A stretch of DNA of 55,863 nucleotides, taken from contig CAIRHB010000015.1 in NCBI GenBank assembly GCA_903878285.1, positions 1 to 55,863 on the forward strand, written 5' to 3'. Under the pieces are notes generated by a model, which saw nothing but the letters and a program-made list of their open reading frames with translations, was not told the origin of the DNA and did not search any database. The position numbers were made by a program, and so were the translations under genes. Positions within the stretch are counted from its first letter, which is position 1, and every line of letters begins with the position of its first letter. The DNA comes from Candidatus Adlerbacteria bacterium. GTDB lineage: Bacteria > Patescibacteriota > Minisyncoccia > Phycocordibacterales > SBAW01. This document shows, in pieces, positions 48,278-55,863 of this stretch.

Positions 48278-48826
48278 TTACTCGGGCAGTGCGCGCAGCT
48301 GCTCGATGAGCGCCGCGTACTCGGCGAGCATCGGATGCTGCCAGGTCTGCGTGAGCATCGCGAGCATCTCTTCGTTAAAGCGCACTCGCCGTTCCTTACC
48401 GCGGCTAAACAGCTTCCACACTGCAGCACCAATGTCGTGATGTGCGTGGATCAAACTCTCGGCATTGTGTATTTTATCTGCGAGCGATACCGCCTTTGCC
48501 TCGACCGACCCAACGCGCACCTGCTCGATGTAGCCCTGCATCCGCTCCTCCCACGGCAGGGCTTTATCCTCCGTCACCGTCAGTACAATCGCTAGCACCT
48601 CGTCGCCAAGCTGCGCACGCAACTCGCTCTCGGGGAAGTTTGTATCCTCGAGCACATCGTGCACCAGCGCTGCGGCAATGACCTCGTTTGCAAATCCGTG
48701 CTTCGCCAACTTGAGCGCGACCATTACTGGATGTTCGACATACGGAATGTCCCCCGCCTTGCGCATCTGACCCGCATGCGCGCGCAGCGCAATCTGCAGC
48801 GCACGGTCAATCAGCTCGTCTCCCAT
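48278..48826 (-). CDS. HD-domain hydrolase, SpoT/Mesh1-like
   Basis: The 182-aa product is a stand-alone HD domain like the hydrolase half of RelA/SpoT: HAGQMRKAGDIPYVEHPVMVA, AALVHDVLEDTNFPE and SLADKIHNAESLIHAHHD hold the metal-binding His/Asp residues. It may break down (p)ppGpp, or another nucleotide. No synthetase domain is present in the window. The start at 48826 overlaps the end of the GT4 gene by 20 bp. Its place among glycan genes may be only transcriptional convenience. Confidence 0.88.
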   Translation of the reverse strand: MGDELIDRALQIALRAHAGQMRKAGDIPYVEHPVMVALKLAKHGFANEVIAAALVHDVLEDTNFPESELRAQLGDEVLAIVLTVTEDKALPWEERMQGYIEQVRVGSVEAKAVSLADKIHNAESLIHAHHDIGAAVWKLFSRGKERRVRFNEEMLAMLTQTWQHPMLAEYAALIEQLRALPE

Positions 48827-50108
48827 ACGGACACAGTACCACAAACACCCGCTCGCGCATCTGTTTTGCAATAGTGTCCCAATCGTATGTTTCTTCGACC
48901 ATTTTTTTGGCGGTTGCGAGTATTTGTTGTACATGCGCGGCATTGGCGGGGTTGGTGATGTCTCGCACGGCATCGGCGATTTGCTCGGGTGAGTCTTTGT
49001 CGACTGCCCACGCGGTTGGTGGATGCTGTTGGTTGCCGCCGCTTGCAGGTGATGACTTGTCTACCGGTGACGAAGTGGTGTGCGCATCAAAAATAAAATC
49101 CGAAAGTCCGCCCTCTTGCGTCGCGATGACGGGGAGCCCTGCAGCCATCGCTTCGATAAACGAGTTGCCCATCCCCTCCGAGCGGCTGGGGCGGATAAAG
49201 ATGTCGCACGCATGCAGGAACGCAGGCATCTGCTCATGACTCACGTAGCCAGCAAAGTGTACACGGTCGGCGACACCAAGTCGCTGCGCGAGATCTTTCA
49301 GCATCTGTTCATCCTGCCCGCTGCCAAGGACAAGAAAATGCACTCTCTCAAAAAAGGTGTCAGGAACCTTTTTATCTGTAGTGTTGGGAAAAGGTTCCTG
49401 ACACCTTTTTCCAAGCGCGCGAATCACATCATCGACGGCGTTTTTGTGCACCAAGCGCGAGGACGTGACGAGCCACACCTCGCCCGCTTTTGTATTGCGC
49501 AGCATGCCGAATATCTTTCGTGCAGACTCTTGCTCTGCTGCGCTTGGAGCCGTAGAAAATCTTGCTACATCAACACCGTTTGGCACGACCATGACCTCGC
49601 CGCGATAGCCACCCTGTCGCGCCCACTCGGCGAGAAAGGTGGAGATCGTCTGCACGACGCTCGCGTGGCGAAACCCTGCTCGTAGGATTGGCGAAAACAA
49701 TTTGATATACCACCGACCAAACACATGCTCGAACGGGTCGCCCTCTTGCAGCGTCAGCACATACGGGAGCGACACGCCGCAGATGCGCAGCAGCGTGAGC
49801 GGGAAGGTCATGTACGACATCATCGCCCAGGCGCCGTCGAAGTGCTCTACCTTATGTAAACGCCGCGCCGCCCACGCCGCACGTGGTATAAAAAGTATTT
49901 TTGCTAAATACGAGCTGCCGCAGCCGACGCGATGCACCTGTATATTCCCGACCCGCTCGTCTCGTGCATCACTCTGCGAGAATCGCATCGTTAGCATATG
50001 GAACTCGATGTCGGTGGGCGCGCCGCGATCAGTAATCTCTTTGATAGCAACCTCCGCCCCGCCCACGTGCGGGTAGTATGCAAGCGAAAAAATGAGAATC
50101 TTTTTCAT
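48807..50108 (-). CDS. GT4-family glycosyltransferase carrying an in-frame REP palindrome
   Basis: The 433-aa GT-B enzyme begins KKILIFSLAYYPHVGGAEVAI. The donor half has WLVTSSRLVHKNAVDDVIRAL, FLVLGSGQDEQM, VHFAGYVSHEQMP and PSRSEGMGNSFIEAMAAGLPV. Between the first and second of these lies an extra stretch, CQEPFPNTTDKKVPDTFFE, encoded by a long inverted repeat (49352-49409). A second low-complexity insert (TTSSPVDKSSPASGGNQQHP) follows the donor site. The frame is intact, so the enzyme is probably functional with surface-loop insertions. Confidence 0.9.
   Translation of the reverse strand: MKKILIFSLAYYPHVGGAEVAIKEITDRGAPTDIEFHMLTMRFSQSDARDERVGNIQVHRVGCGSSYLAKILFIPRAAWAARRLHKVEHFDGAWAMMSYMTFPLTLLRICGVSLPYVLTLQEGDPFEHVFGRWYIKLFSPILRAGFRHASVVQTISTFLAEWARQGGYRGEVMVVPNGVDVARFSTAPSAAEQESARKIFGMLRNTKAGEVWLVTSSRLVHKNAVDDVIRALGKRCQEPFPNTTDKKVPDTFFERVHFLVLGSGQDEQMLKDLAQRLGVADRVHFAGYVSHEQMPAFLHACDIFIRPSRSEGMGNSFIEAMAAGLPVIATQEGGLSDFIFDAHTTSSPVDKSSPASGGNQQHPPTAWAVDKDSPEQIADAVRDITNPANAAHVQQILATAKKMVEETYDWDTIAKQMRERVFVVLCPYGRRAD
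49352..49409. repeat. REP-like inverted repeat inside a glycosyltransferase gene
   Basis: Two 21-nt arms (49352-49372 and 49389-49409) are perfect reverse complements around a 16-nt loop; the arm core is GGTGTCAGGAACC. The whole unit is in frame and adds about 20 residues to the protein. The arm type resembles dispersed bacterial palindromes known from other phyla. Confidence 0.85.
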
Positions 50109-50124
50109 GTCTGTAGTGTGCGCG

Positions 50125-51000
50125 TTACGCACGAGCCTCGGTGATGTATGCAACAAGGGTGTGTGTCGCCTGCCAACCAATAGCACGCGACTTAGTGGTG
50201 TCGAGCGCCGCATTCATACGGTTGCCTGGCATCTCGGGGCGCATCTCGACCACGCCGCCAAACAATTGCGCCAGCTCGAGGATGCTGTACGACTCGTTAG
50301 AGCCAAGACCAAACTCGTCGCCGTCCCCTTTCTCACCCACCAAGAGCAGCCCATCGATGATATCATCCACATGTGTAAAAATGCGCCGCTGCGTGCCGGG
50401 GGCGTTGACTCCGAGCGGCTCGCCACGCAGTGCCTTTTGGCGAAAGATCTCAACCACGGTGCCATACGACCCCGCGCGCTCGCCGGGGCCATACACGTTG
50501 TAAAAATAGGTAATCGCATATGGTAGGTGATACCATTCGTGATAATTGCGCACCATCTCGGAGTTGGTCGCTTTGGTAAACGCGTAGGGGCTTTGATCGC
50601 GCCCCAGCCCGCCGTCGGCAAATTTGGTCGACGAGCCCGCGTACACGAGCTTACAGGTGCGCTGCGGGTTCTTGTTCTGCGCTCGCCAGAACTCCAGCAC
50701 GCCGAACGTGCCCGCGACATTTAAATCCCACACCACCGACGGTTCGGTCAAACTAATTTCTACGCGCGAATACTCGCCAAGATGGTAGATGAGGTCGACA
50801 GCTTCGGGCACGAGCTGTGCGATGTTTTTGGTGTGCCCCTCGCGGTACTCGACGCCTGCAACGTGGTTGTCGCGCGAGCCGGTAAAGTAGTTGTCGAGAC
50901 TGATCACGTGGTGCCCCTCGCCTACCAACCGCTCACACAGATGCGAGCCGATAAAGCCCGCGCCACCCGTAACAAGTATGGTCTTTTGTGTAACAAACAT
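50125..51000 (-). CDS. NAD-dependent sugar-nucleotide epimerase/dehydratase
   Basis: The 291-aa extended short-chain dehydrogenase is GalE/UDP-glucuronate epimerase-like. It has the NAD motif ILVTGGAGFIGSHLCERL, acidic residue LDNYFTG, and LIYHLGEYSRVEISLTEP, where Glu and Tyr replace the usual residues after HLA. YAGSSTKFAD holds the Ser, and SPYAFTKATNSE the catalytic Tyr and Lys. RRIFTHVDDIIDGL is the nucleotide-sugar end. It likely prepares an activated sugar for the transferases downstream. The start at 51000 has GACACT 6 nt upstream; ATGs at 51021 and 51024 are alternatives. Confidence 0.9.
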   Translation of the reverse strand: MFVTQKTILVTGGAGFIGSHLCERLVGEGHHVISLDNYFTGSRDNHVAGVEYREGHTKNIAQLVPEAVDLIYHLGEYSRVEISLTEPSVVWDLNVAGTFGVLEFWRAQNKNPQRTCKLVYAGSSTKFADGGLGRDQSPYAFTKATNSEMVRNYHEWYHLPYAITYFYNVYGPGERAGSYGTVVEIFRQKALRGEPLGVNAPGTQRRIFTHVDDIIDGLLLVGEKGDGDEFGLGSNESYSILELAQLFGGVVEMRPEMPGNRMNAALDTTKSRAIGWQATHTLVAYITEARA

Positions 51001-51037
51001 GCGAGTAGTGTCCACAGCCATCACTGTAGCGCAAAAG

Positions 51038-52606
51038 CTACTCTATCTCAAACTCCTCGGCGGCGAGGTAGGTCTCGCGCGAGTTGGCAGTTGACGAAGC
51101 ACCACTCCCCGCTCGCAAGTAGAACAAACCTGCCGCACCGACCATGAGCAGTGCGAGTAGTCCGGCAAGCGAGCCCCACGATGGGAGCGAAAAGCCGCTC
51201 GCCGCGGCGGACGCCAGATGTGCGCTCGCACTCGAGCTTGCTGTAGCCATGGAAGATGTCGGAGTTGCTGCAGATGATACTGGCGTTTTGATTTTCGGCG
51301 GTATATACGACACCACCGGCACAGCCAGAGCAGGCGCACTAGAAGCAATCTGCACCAGCGGGATTATCGACGCGACTATTTTTTGGGACACGCCCGACGC
51401 AGTTGCTGCGAGCATACTATTTGGATAACGTAAGGTGACATCGGAGCTCACACGCATCCCAAGTATATCGACTGCAAGATGGAGACTCTGCAGTCCAAGC
51501 ACGATCGTATCCTTTGGCAGCACAAATGTGCTTGTCGCAGATGAGATCGTCCACAGACCAATGTTGAGATTCTGCGCTGATTGATTGACCAACACCAGCG
51601 AACCATCGGGCTCGGCGAGCATGCCGACCTGCGCCTCGGTCGCTTGCACCTTTACTTCGGCAATACCAACAGAGGTATCGCTCGACACTGTGAGCACCAC
51701 CGCGTAGGTGCCTGGGTAAGGGTAGGTATGAAAGATGTTTTGCCCCTCGGCGGTCGCGCCATCGCCAAAGTTCCAGAGGTAACGCGCACCAGCAATCAAC
51801 GTACCTTTTTCCGTGAGTGCGGTGCCGCTAAAAAATGATCCAGCGCCAGCTGTCACGACGCTCGGCACCATGATACGCGCACCGAGTGGCGCAGACACAC
51901 TACCCCCTGACTGCGCCGCCGATACATCATGTAACGAATCAACTGTGGCTGCATCATTGCTCACATCATCGGTGACCGACGTATTGTCGGAATCTGTATT
52001 AGAAGAATTATCAGAATTTGCCTCATTGGTACTCGTGTCACTTCCCGACGCGGCAATATAGCTTCCTGTGTTAACTCCTGGGTCGGGCGCTGCGGCGACC
52101 AGCGTCCCGTCGCTGAGCCGATGTAGCGAGTTACCGTCATTCTTCCCGCCCATCGCAGTCGTGTAGGTAACCGAGTCAACAGTCGCGCCAGTGTTGTCGA
52201 GCAGTGCAATCGTCGCACCCGATGTTTGGTTTGGACTAATCGCCGATTTAATCACCGAGTACGAGCCGCCATACTGCGCGATAAACCCAACAGGGTCGTT
52301 GGTGATGATAGCGAAGGTTTGTGGCGCGATCGTGAGCGACCCACGACCACCGCCGTTGCTCGCGGCTGCTGGGTCGACAAGCAAGTGCTTTGACGAGCCA
52401 CCATCATCCACACGCCAACCCTTGGTACCAGCGATCATAGTGACTGACGTACTACCAGGGTTGTACACCTCGAACCACTGCGCGGCGCTCTTTGGCGGGT
52501 CGTACATCATCTCGGTAATCTGGAGTGCAGCAAAGACGCGTGTCGGCAGCGCGGCAAGAAATAGAGCTACGAGAAAAATACTACTGTGGAGTATGTGTCT
52601 TCGCAT
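51038..52606 (-). CDS. membrane-anchored surface protein with lamin-tail and PKD domains
   Basis: The 522-aa protein has a signal peptide (residues 1-27, cleavage near TRVFA). A lamin-tail domain (28-170) follows, with ITEMMYDPPKSAAQWFEVYNPG and the ending NDGNSLHRLSDG. An acidic Ser/Asn/Thr linker (180-235) leads to a PKD domain (about 255-350) with YLWNFGDGATAEGQNIFHTYPYPGTY in parts. After a Pro/Ser/Ala linker comes a C-terminal membrane segment (about 488-508) and a short tail. It is probably displayed outside the cell and anchored at its C-terminus. It overlaps the VirD4-like gene by 26 bp. Confidence 0.9.
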   Translation of the reverse strand: MRRHILHSSIFLVALFLAALPTRVFAALQITEMMYDPPKSAAQWFEVYNPGSTSVTMIAGTKGWRVDDGGSSKHLLVDPAAASNGGGRGSLTIAPQTFAIITNDPVGFIAQYGGSYSVIKSAISPNQTSGATIALLDNTGATVDSVTYTTAMGGKNDGNSLHRLSDGTLVAAAPDPGVNTGSYIAASGSDTSTNEANSDNSSNTDSDNTSVTDDVSNDAATVDSLHDVSAAQSGGSVSAPLGARIMVPSVVTAGAGSFFSGTALTEKGTLIAGARYLWNFGDGATAEGQNIFHTYPYPGTYAVVLTVSSDTSVGIAEVKVQATEAQVGMLAEPDGSLVLVNQSAQNLNIGLWTISSATSTFVLPKDTIVLGLQSLHLAVDILGMRVSSDVTLRYPNSMLAATASGVSQKIVASIIPLVQIASSAPALAVPVVSYIPPKIKTPVSSAATPTSSMATASSSASAHLASAAASGFSLPSWGSLAGLLALLMVGAAGLFYLRAGSGASSTANSRETYLAAEEFEIE

Positions 52607-54380
52607 CGTCGCGTATCGCACCCTCTTCGACATTTAGCATATCGCGCAGTTCTATCTCGGACAATCCTACAGCAACTTCTGTCGTGTGGATATCTTTTGG
52701 TTTTTGTGCTGGCTCCTGCTTTGACTCCTGTGTGCGTTCCTTTGTTGCGCGTGCGATTGCGTCACGCAAGCTCGTCGCACCCTCAAGCGGCGGACGAGAC
52801 GGTTCCGTCGGCTTTGGTGGTGCAGGTGGGTGGCGTACTACTGGCGGCGGAACATACTCGCGCTTGGGCGCAGCAGGCGCACTCGGAGCTACTGGTTTTA
52901 CCACTGGAACCACACCTGCTTTCGCGGGTGTGTGTGCGGGCACAGCGTTTGCTGGCACGACTTTTTGTACGACTGTTGCTCTCGACGTAGCAGCTGGCGT
53001 CAGCGGAGTTTTTGGCATAGTCGACGATACAGGCGCAGGTCTTGGTGTAATAGTGCTCGGCGTTGCGGGAGCCTTTGGTGGCGTCGCTTCAAGCGACTGC
53101 CAGTCGGTGATCATCTTCTTAATCTCTTCGCGCGGTTTGGCAAACTGCGCGCGCGACGACGCGAGCGCCTCTTTAAAGTAACTGCGCGGTGGCGGATCAA
53201 ACGGCGGCAAGGTGGTAGCAGAGAACGGCGGCGAGCCGACACCATCAATCATCAGCGTCAGATAGATTTGCGCGATGCCGAGGTTGACCAAGTCGGTCTG
53301 CGTAAACTGGGGTGCGAAGACGGTCTCCAAAACTTCGGCGTCAAAGGGACCGACACGAAACGCGACCGTGGTGCCCACGTTGCCAAACACGGCGTCGCGC
53401 ACCTCCTCCTCCATCTGCTCGACGTACTGGTGCGCAATCAGCAAGTTCAATTTATATTTACGTGCCTCGGACAAAATATCCGAGAACGACTCGTTGGCAA
53501 AGTTTTGGAACTCGTCGACGTAGAAGTAGAAGTTGGGCAACGACGCGAGCGTCGTCGCCGACACATCCGCGCGCGACATGGCCGCCAAGTAAATCTTGGT
53601 CACCAGCATCGAGCCCAAGAGTGTCGCGTTCGTCTCCCCTACGCGCCCCTTGGAGAGGTTCATCACGAAAATCTTTTTGTCATCCATCATCTGGCGGATA
53701 TCAAACGACGACTTCGGCTGCCCGACAATGTTGCGAATGAGCGGGTTGCTCGTAAACTGCCCCACCTTGTTTTGTATGGCAGGCGTCGCGTCTTGGGTGT
53801 AGCGGTCGGTGTAGTTGGCAAACTCGTCGACCCAAAAGCTTTTGACGATGGGGTCGGTGATATTCTCGACCACCTTCTTGCGAAATGGTTTTTGCACCAG
53901 CATCCGATTGACGTCGAGCAAGGTCGCGCCTGGGTACTCCAAGAGTGCGAGCAGCACGTTCGACAAGATGTACTCCATGCGCGCGCTCCATGCGTCGACC
54001 CAGATCTTGCGGAATGCCGAGAGCAGCCCCGACACAACCAAATGCCGCTTGTCGTAGCCGACATCCTCCATCACGTTAAACGCGACGGGGTAGTCCATAT
54101 CAAACGGCGCAAAGTAGACCACATCTTTGATGCGGTGCTCGGGCACGTACTCCAAGATGCGGTCGGCGGTCGAGCCGTGCGGGTCGATAAATGCCATCCC
54201 CTCGCCGTTGCGGATATCCTGGATCGCCATGTTCTCGAGCATGGTCGACTTGCCCATGCCCGTCTTGCCAATCACATACATGTGCTTTGCGCGGTCGCGC
54301 CGCTTGATCCCAAACGGGGTCTCCTTCCCCCGCGAGTTCGTCTGCGCAAAATAGGTTATCTTGTCCGGATCCTCGTGCAT
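52581..54380 (-). CDS. VirD4/TraD-like type IV coupling ATPase
   Basis: The 599-aa ATPase starts at 54380, where TATACT lies 7 nt upstream; the open frame beyond that is not homologous. It has Walker A YVIGKTGMGKSTML (about 30), AFIDPHGSTADRILEYVP, and Walker B with FYFYVDEFQNFANESFSDIL. The last 200 residues are rich in Pro, Ala and Thr and likely unstructured. Such proteins couple DNA or protein substrates to a secretion channel, but there are no other type IV genes here and no N-terminal membrane helices. A lone ATPase for DNA handling is therefore possible. It is common in CPR genomes. Confidence 0.9.
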   Translation of the reverse strand: MHEDPDKITYFAQTNSRGKETPFGIKRRDRAKHMYVIGKTGMGKSTMLENMAIQDIRNGEGMAFIDPHGSTADRILEYVPEHRIKDVVYFAPFDMDYPVAFNVMEDVGYDKRHLVVSGLLSAFRKIWVDAWSARMEYILSNVLLALLEYPGATLLDVNRMLVQKPFRKKVVENITDPIVKSFWVDEFANYTDRYTQDATPAIQNKVGQFTSNPLIRNIVGQPKSSFDIRQMMDDKKIFVMNLSKGRVGETNATLLGSMLVTKIYLAAMSRADVSATTLASLPNFYFYVDEFQNFANESFSDILSEARKYKLNLLIAHQYVEQMEEEVRDAVFGNVGTTVAFRVGPFDAEVLETVFAPQFTQTDLVNLGIAQIYLTLMIDGVGSPPFSATTLPPFDPPPRSYFKEALASSRAQFAKPREEIKKMITDWQSLEATPPKAPATPSTITPRPAPVSSTMPKTPLTPAATSRATVVQKVVPANAVPAHTPAKAGVVPVVKPVAPSAPAAPKREYVPPPVVRHPPAPPKPTEPSRPPLEGATSLRDAIARATKERTQESKQEPAQKPKDIHTTEVAVGLSEIELRDMLNVEEGAIRDDAKTHTPQ

Positions 54381-54387
54381 TAGGGAT

Positions 54388-54393
54388 AGTATA
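54388..54393 (-). promoter_or_regulatory. -10 box (TATACT) of the VirD4-like gene
   Basis: TATACT lies 7 nt before the ATG at 54380 in the 19-bp gap to the upstream gene, and decides the start of the coupling ATPase. Confidence 0.5.
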
Positions 54394-54399
54394 GCACTC

Positions 54400-54861
54400 C
54401 TAATACCCCACGGGTGGTTTGGTTTTGGTGCCGAGATGATTGTAGGTGTGTGCTCGGAGTTGTGCGTCAATACGCTCTGCTTCTTGTGCAAGCGCCACTC
54501 TGTCCTCGGGCGTTTTGGCGTCGAGAATATATGCGAGCGTTTTGTCGAAATCATTTTTAAACTGCTGGTTGATGTCCTTCCATGCAATCCCTTTTAACTT
54601 CTCTGCAACTGCGGGCGAGTACGGCAGCTCGCCAATTTGCAACAGAAACGCAATCGCCGGATACCCCAAGTACCCTTTGTAAAACGAGCCGTTGTCATTG
54701 ACCATAATCGCCATGGCGCTTGGGTCGTACTCAACAGTATAAAATTTGTTCCCACTCGATGAGTACACCTTCGCCGAGTTGCCCGACACCTCGACGCGCC
54801 CATCCGCCACCGCTCCGAGCGCTTCGTACACCTTGATAATCGGCGGATATGTCCACTGCAT
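54400..54861 (-). CDS. uncharacterised 153-aa protein
   Basis: No domain is recognised with certainty. The N-terminal half is rich in short strands (YPPIIKVYEALGAVADGRVEV, NKFYTVEYD) and the C-terminal half is helical (DINQQFKNDFDKTLAYIL, RVALAQEAERIDAQLR). It is soluble and has no signal peptide. It is placed between DinD and the VirD4-like gene with gaps of 4 and 19 bp, so co-expression with the ATPase is likely. Confidence 0.75.
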   Translation of the reverse strand: MQWTYPPIIKVYEALGAVADGRVEVSGNSAKVYSSSGNKFYTVEYDPSAMAIMVNDNGSFYKGYLGYPAIAFLLQIGELPYSPAVAEKLKGIAWKDINQQFKNDFDKTLAYILDAKTPEDRVALAQEAERIDAQLRAHTYNHLGTKTKPPVGY

Positions 54862-54865
54862 AGTG

Positions 54866-55750
54866 TTATTTTTTCTTCGATTTCTCTGACTTTTTTCGTA
54901 AAGGAATGGTAGCGCGAGACTGTTTGGACAATTCTCTTACTTCCTTCCGGACTTCTTTAATATGCTTCTCGGGTGGTAGTCGCTCAGGCAGTTCTCCACC
55001 AATATCTTTTATCGTCTGGCGCACCTTCCCACCAACCATGAAGTGTGTTCGGCGCGCCTCGTAGTCGCTGCGCACACGATCTTTTCTCAACTTCTCATCT
55101 GTCTGGGTTATGCGAAATAGATTCGCAGCGAGCTCCGTCGAACCAGCACGGTCGAGCAACTCACCTTTTTGTATCCCCTTTTTCTTTTCAACTTCCGCAA
55201 GCGGTGCGCCGTACAGACCTTTGTATCCCGCGTCATTAAAAAGACCGAAATGAGAGACACCCGCCTGCTTCGCTGTACGAAACAACTTTTTATTTTCGCT
55301 TGACACTTCGCCACGAATAAACAAACGCTTTTCGGCATCAGACAGCGCCTCAAAAATCTCCTGTTTTCGTGTCTGTACGGCAAAATAAGTTTGAGCTAGA
55401 GCAATTTGTGGAATCTTTGGATTACCATTCTGAGCAATCAGATAACAGGCATATCTGTCCAGCTTCCAGTCCTTCACTGCCCGTACACCACCAGAACCCA
55501 CATCGACCATTTTAGTCAACTGACTAAAATGGTTATTGACTACCTGGCCACTCTGTAGTGCAGCATTTGCCGCACGACCGATAACTTCTTCAAACGCTTG
55601 CCATGTCGAATATCCAAACAAAGGGAACAGCTCACGTCCTGTCCAGAATTCGATGCCATTTTCATCCACGCGCTTGATATCCTCAAACGCCTTATGTGGA
55701 CCGTGTGTCTCTATTTTGGATGTGGCAAATTCTGTTTTGAAGTTGCCCAC
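54866..55750 (-). CDS. dinD: DNA damage-inducible protein D
   Basis: The 294-aa protein matches DinD: a BRO/KilA-like N-terminal domain with GIEFWTGRELFPLFGYSTWQAFEEVI and DWKLDRYACYLIAQNGNP, then the helical part with GLFNDAGYKGLYG and a basic C-terminus. In E. coli DinD blocks RecA activity and is LexA-controlled; no LexA-type box is seen here. The only usable start is a GTG at 55750, with GTTACT 5 nt upstream, so a leaderless GTG start is likely. It is divergent from the transposase by 22 bp. Confidence 0.9.
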   Translation of the reverse strand: MGNFKTEFATSKIETHGPHKAFEDIKRVDENGIEFWTGRELFPLFGYSTWQAFEEVIGRAANAALQSGQVVNNHFSQLTKMVDVGSGGVRAVKDWKLDRYACYLIAQNGNPKIPQIALAQTYFAVQTRKQEIFEALSDAEKRLFIRGEVSSENKKLFRTAKQAGVSHFGLFNDAGYKGLYGAPLAEVEKKKGIQKGELLDRAGSTELAANLFRITQTDEKLRKDRVRSDYEARRTHFMVGGKVRQTIKDIGGELPERLPPEKHIKEVRKEVRELSKQSRATIPLRKKSEKSKKK

Positions 55751-55772
55751 CCTTCAGTAACAATGAAGGAAT

Positions 55773-55863
55773 ATGAAAAAGAAAAAGCAGGACACGGTGC
55801 ATCCGCAGCTGTCGTTTGAAACGAGAGTCAAGATAGAAACACTTTTGGGCGAAGGAAGAAGTA
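55773..55863 (+). CDS. 5' end of an IS30-like transposase
   Basis: Thirty codons are visible before the window ends. After a Lys-rich start the frame reads PQLSFETRVKIETLLGEGRS, which fits the first helix-turn-helix of IS30-family transposases (LxxEERxxIExLLxxGxS). AAGGA lies very close to the ATG. No terminal inverted repeat can be recognised between this gene and dinD. The call rests on one motif. Confidence 0.6.
   Translation, partial: MKKKKQDTVHPQLSFETRVKIETLLGEGRS

Noticed and set aside
52830-54383. 517-codon open frame antisense to the VirD4-like gene
   Set aside because: It is a mirror of the sense codon pattern in GC-rich DNA. The sense strand carries clear Walker motifs, and the antisense product is Arg/His-rich with no domain.
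1-55863. tRNA and rRNA genes
   Set aside because: No T-arm consensus with a matching acceptor stem and no ribosomal RNA signature was found on either strand by eye. A covariance-based scan would be needed to be certain.

Overview
The window reads as chromosomal DNA of a Candidate Phyla Radiation bacterium, most likely Parcubacteria/Patescibacteria. The evidence is a split transketolase, a MurL-type glutamate epimerase, a lone VirD4-like ATPase, helix-turn-helix/transmembrane surface proteins, an FkbM-rich glycan locus, standard code (TGA is a stop), dense gene packing with many ATGA overlaps, and few Shine-Dalgarno sites. Many genes instead have a -10 box exactly 6 nt before the start codon, so their mRNAs are probably leaderless.

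Layout. 1-2000: accessory DNA made of two small units, each bounded by a 32-bp copy of the 3' end of the aldolase gene. The units carry a membrane protein, a possible nuclease and a compact three-way-junction RNA. 2000-8330: central carbon metabolism (aldolase, PfkB kinase, two transketolase halves, Rpe, RpiB, GAPDH). 8370-9123: a Y1 (REP-type) transposase with palindromic repeats around and inside it. 9167-15722: a 1784-residue surface fibre with an S74 self-cleaving chaperone domain, and a small paralogue of its N-terminus. 15743-22574: gatB, obg, a holin-like protein, CcdA, a response regulator, a histidine kinase and a methyltransferase. 22649-28702: secA, murL, a structured short transcript beside a very AT-rich island with a DnaA box, murB, and a RelE-type toxin-antitoxin pair. 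28738-51000: envelope polysaccharide locus (ligase with TPRs, flippase, about ten glycosyltransferases, three FkbM methyltransferases, a deacetylase, a two-domain oxidoreductase, a sugar epimerase, an HD hydrolase). 51038-55863: an anchored lamin-tail/PKD protein, a VirD4-like ATPase, an unknown protein, DinD, and the start of an IS30-like transposase.

The metabolic genes link triose phosphates, fructose phosphates and pentose phosphates without an oxidative branch. The envelope genes cover peptidoglycan precursors (MurL, MurB), a surface glycan made on the inner face, flipped and ligated, and exported surface proteins. The strongest candidates for something undescribed are the aldolase-3'-end cassette array with its RNA, the structured RNA with a 16-residue lysine/alanine peptide, and the uniform leaderless promoter architecture.
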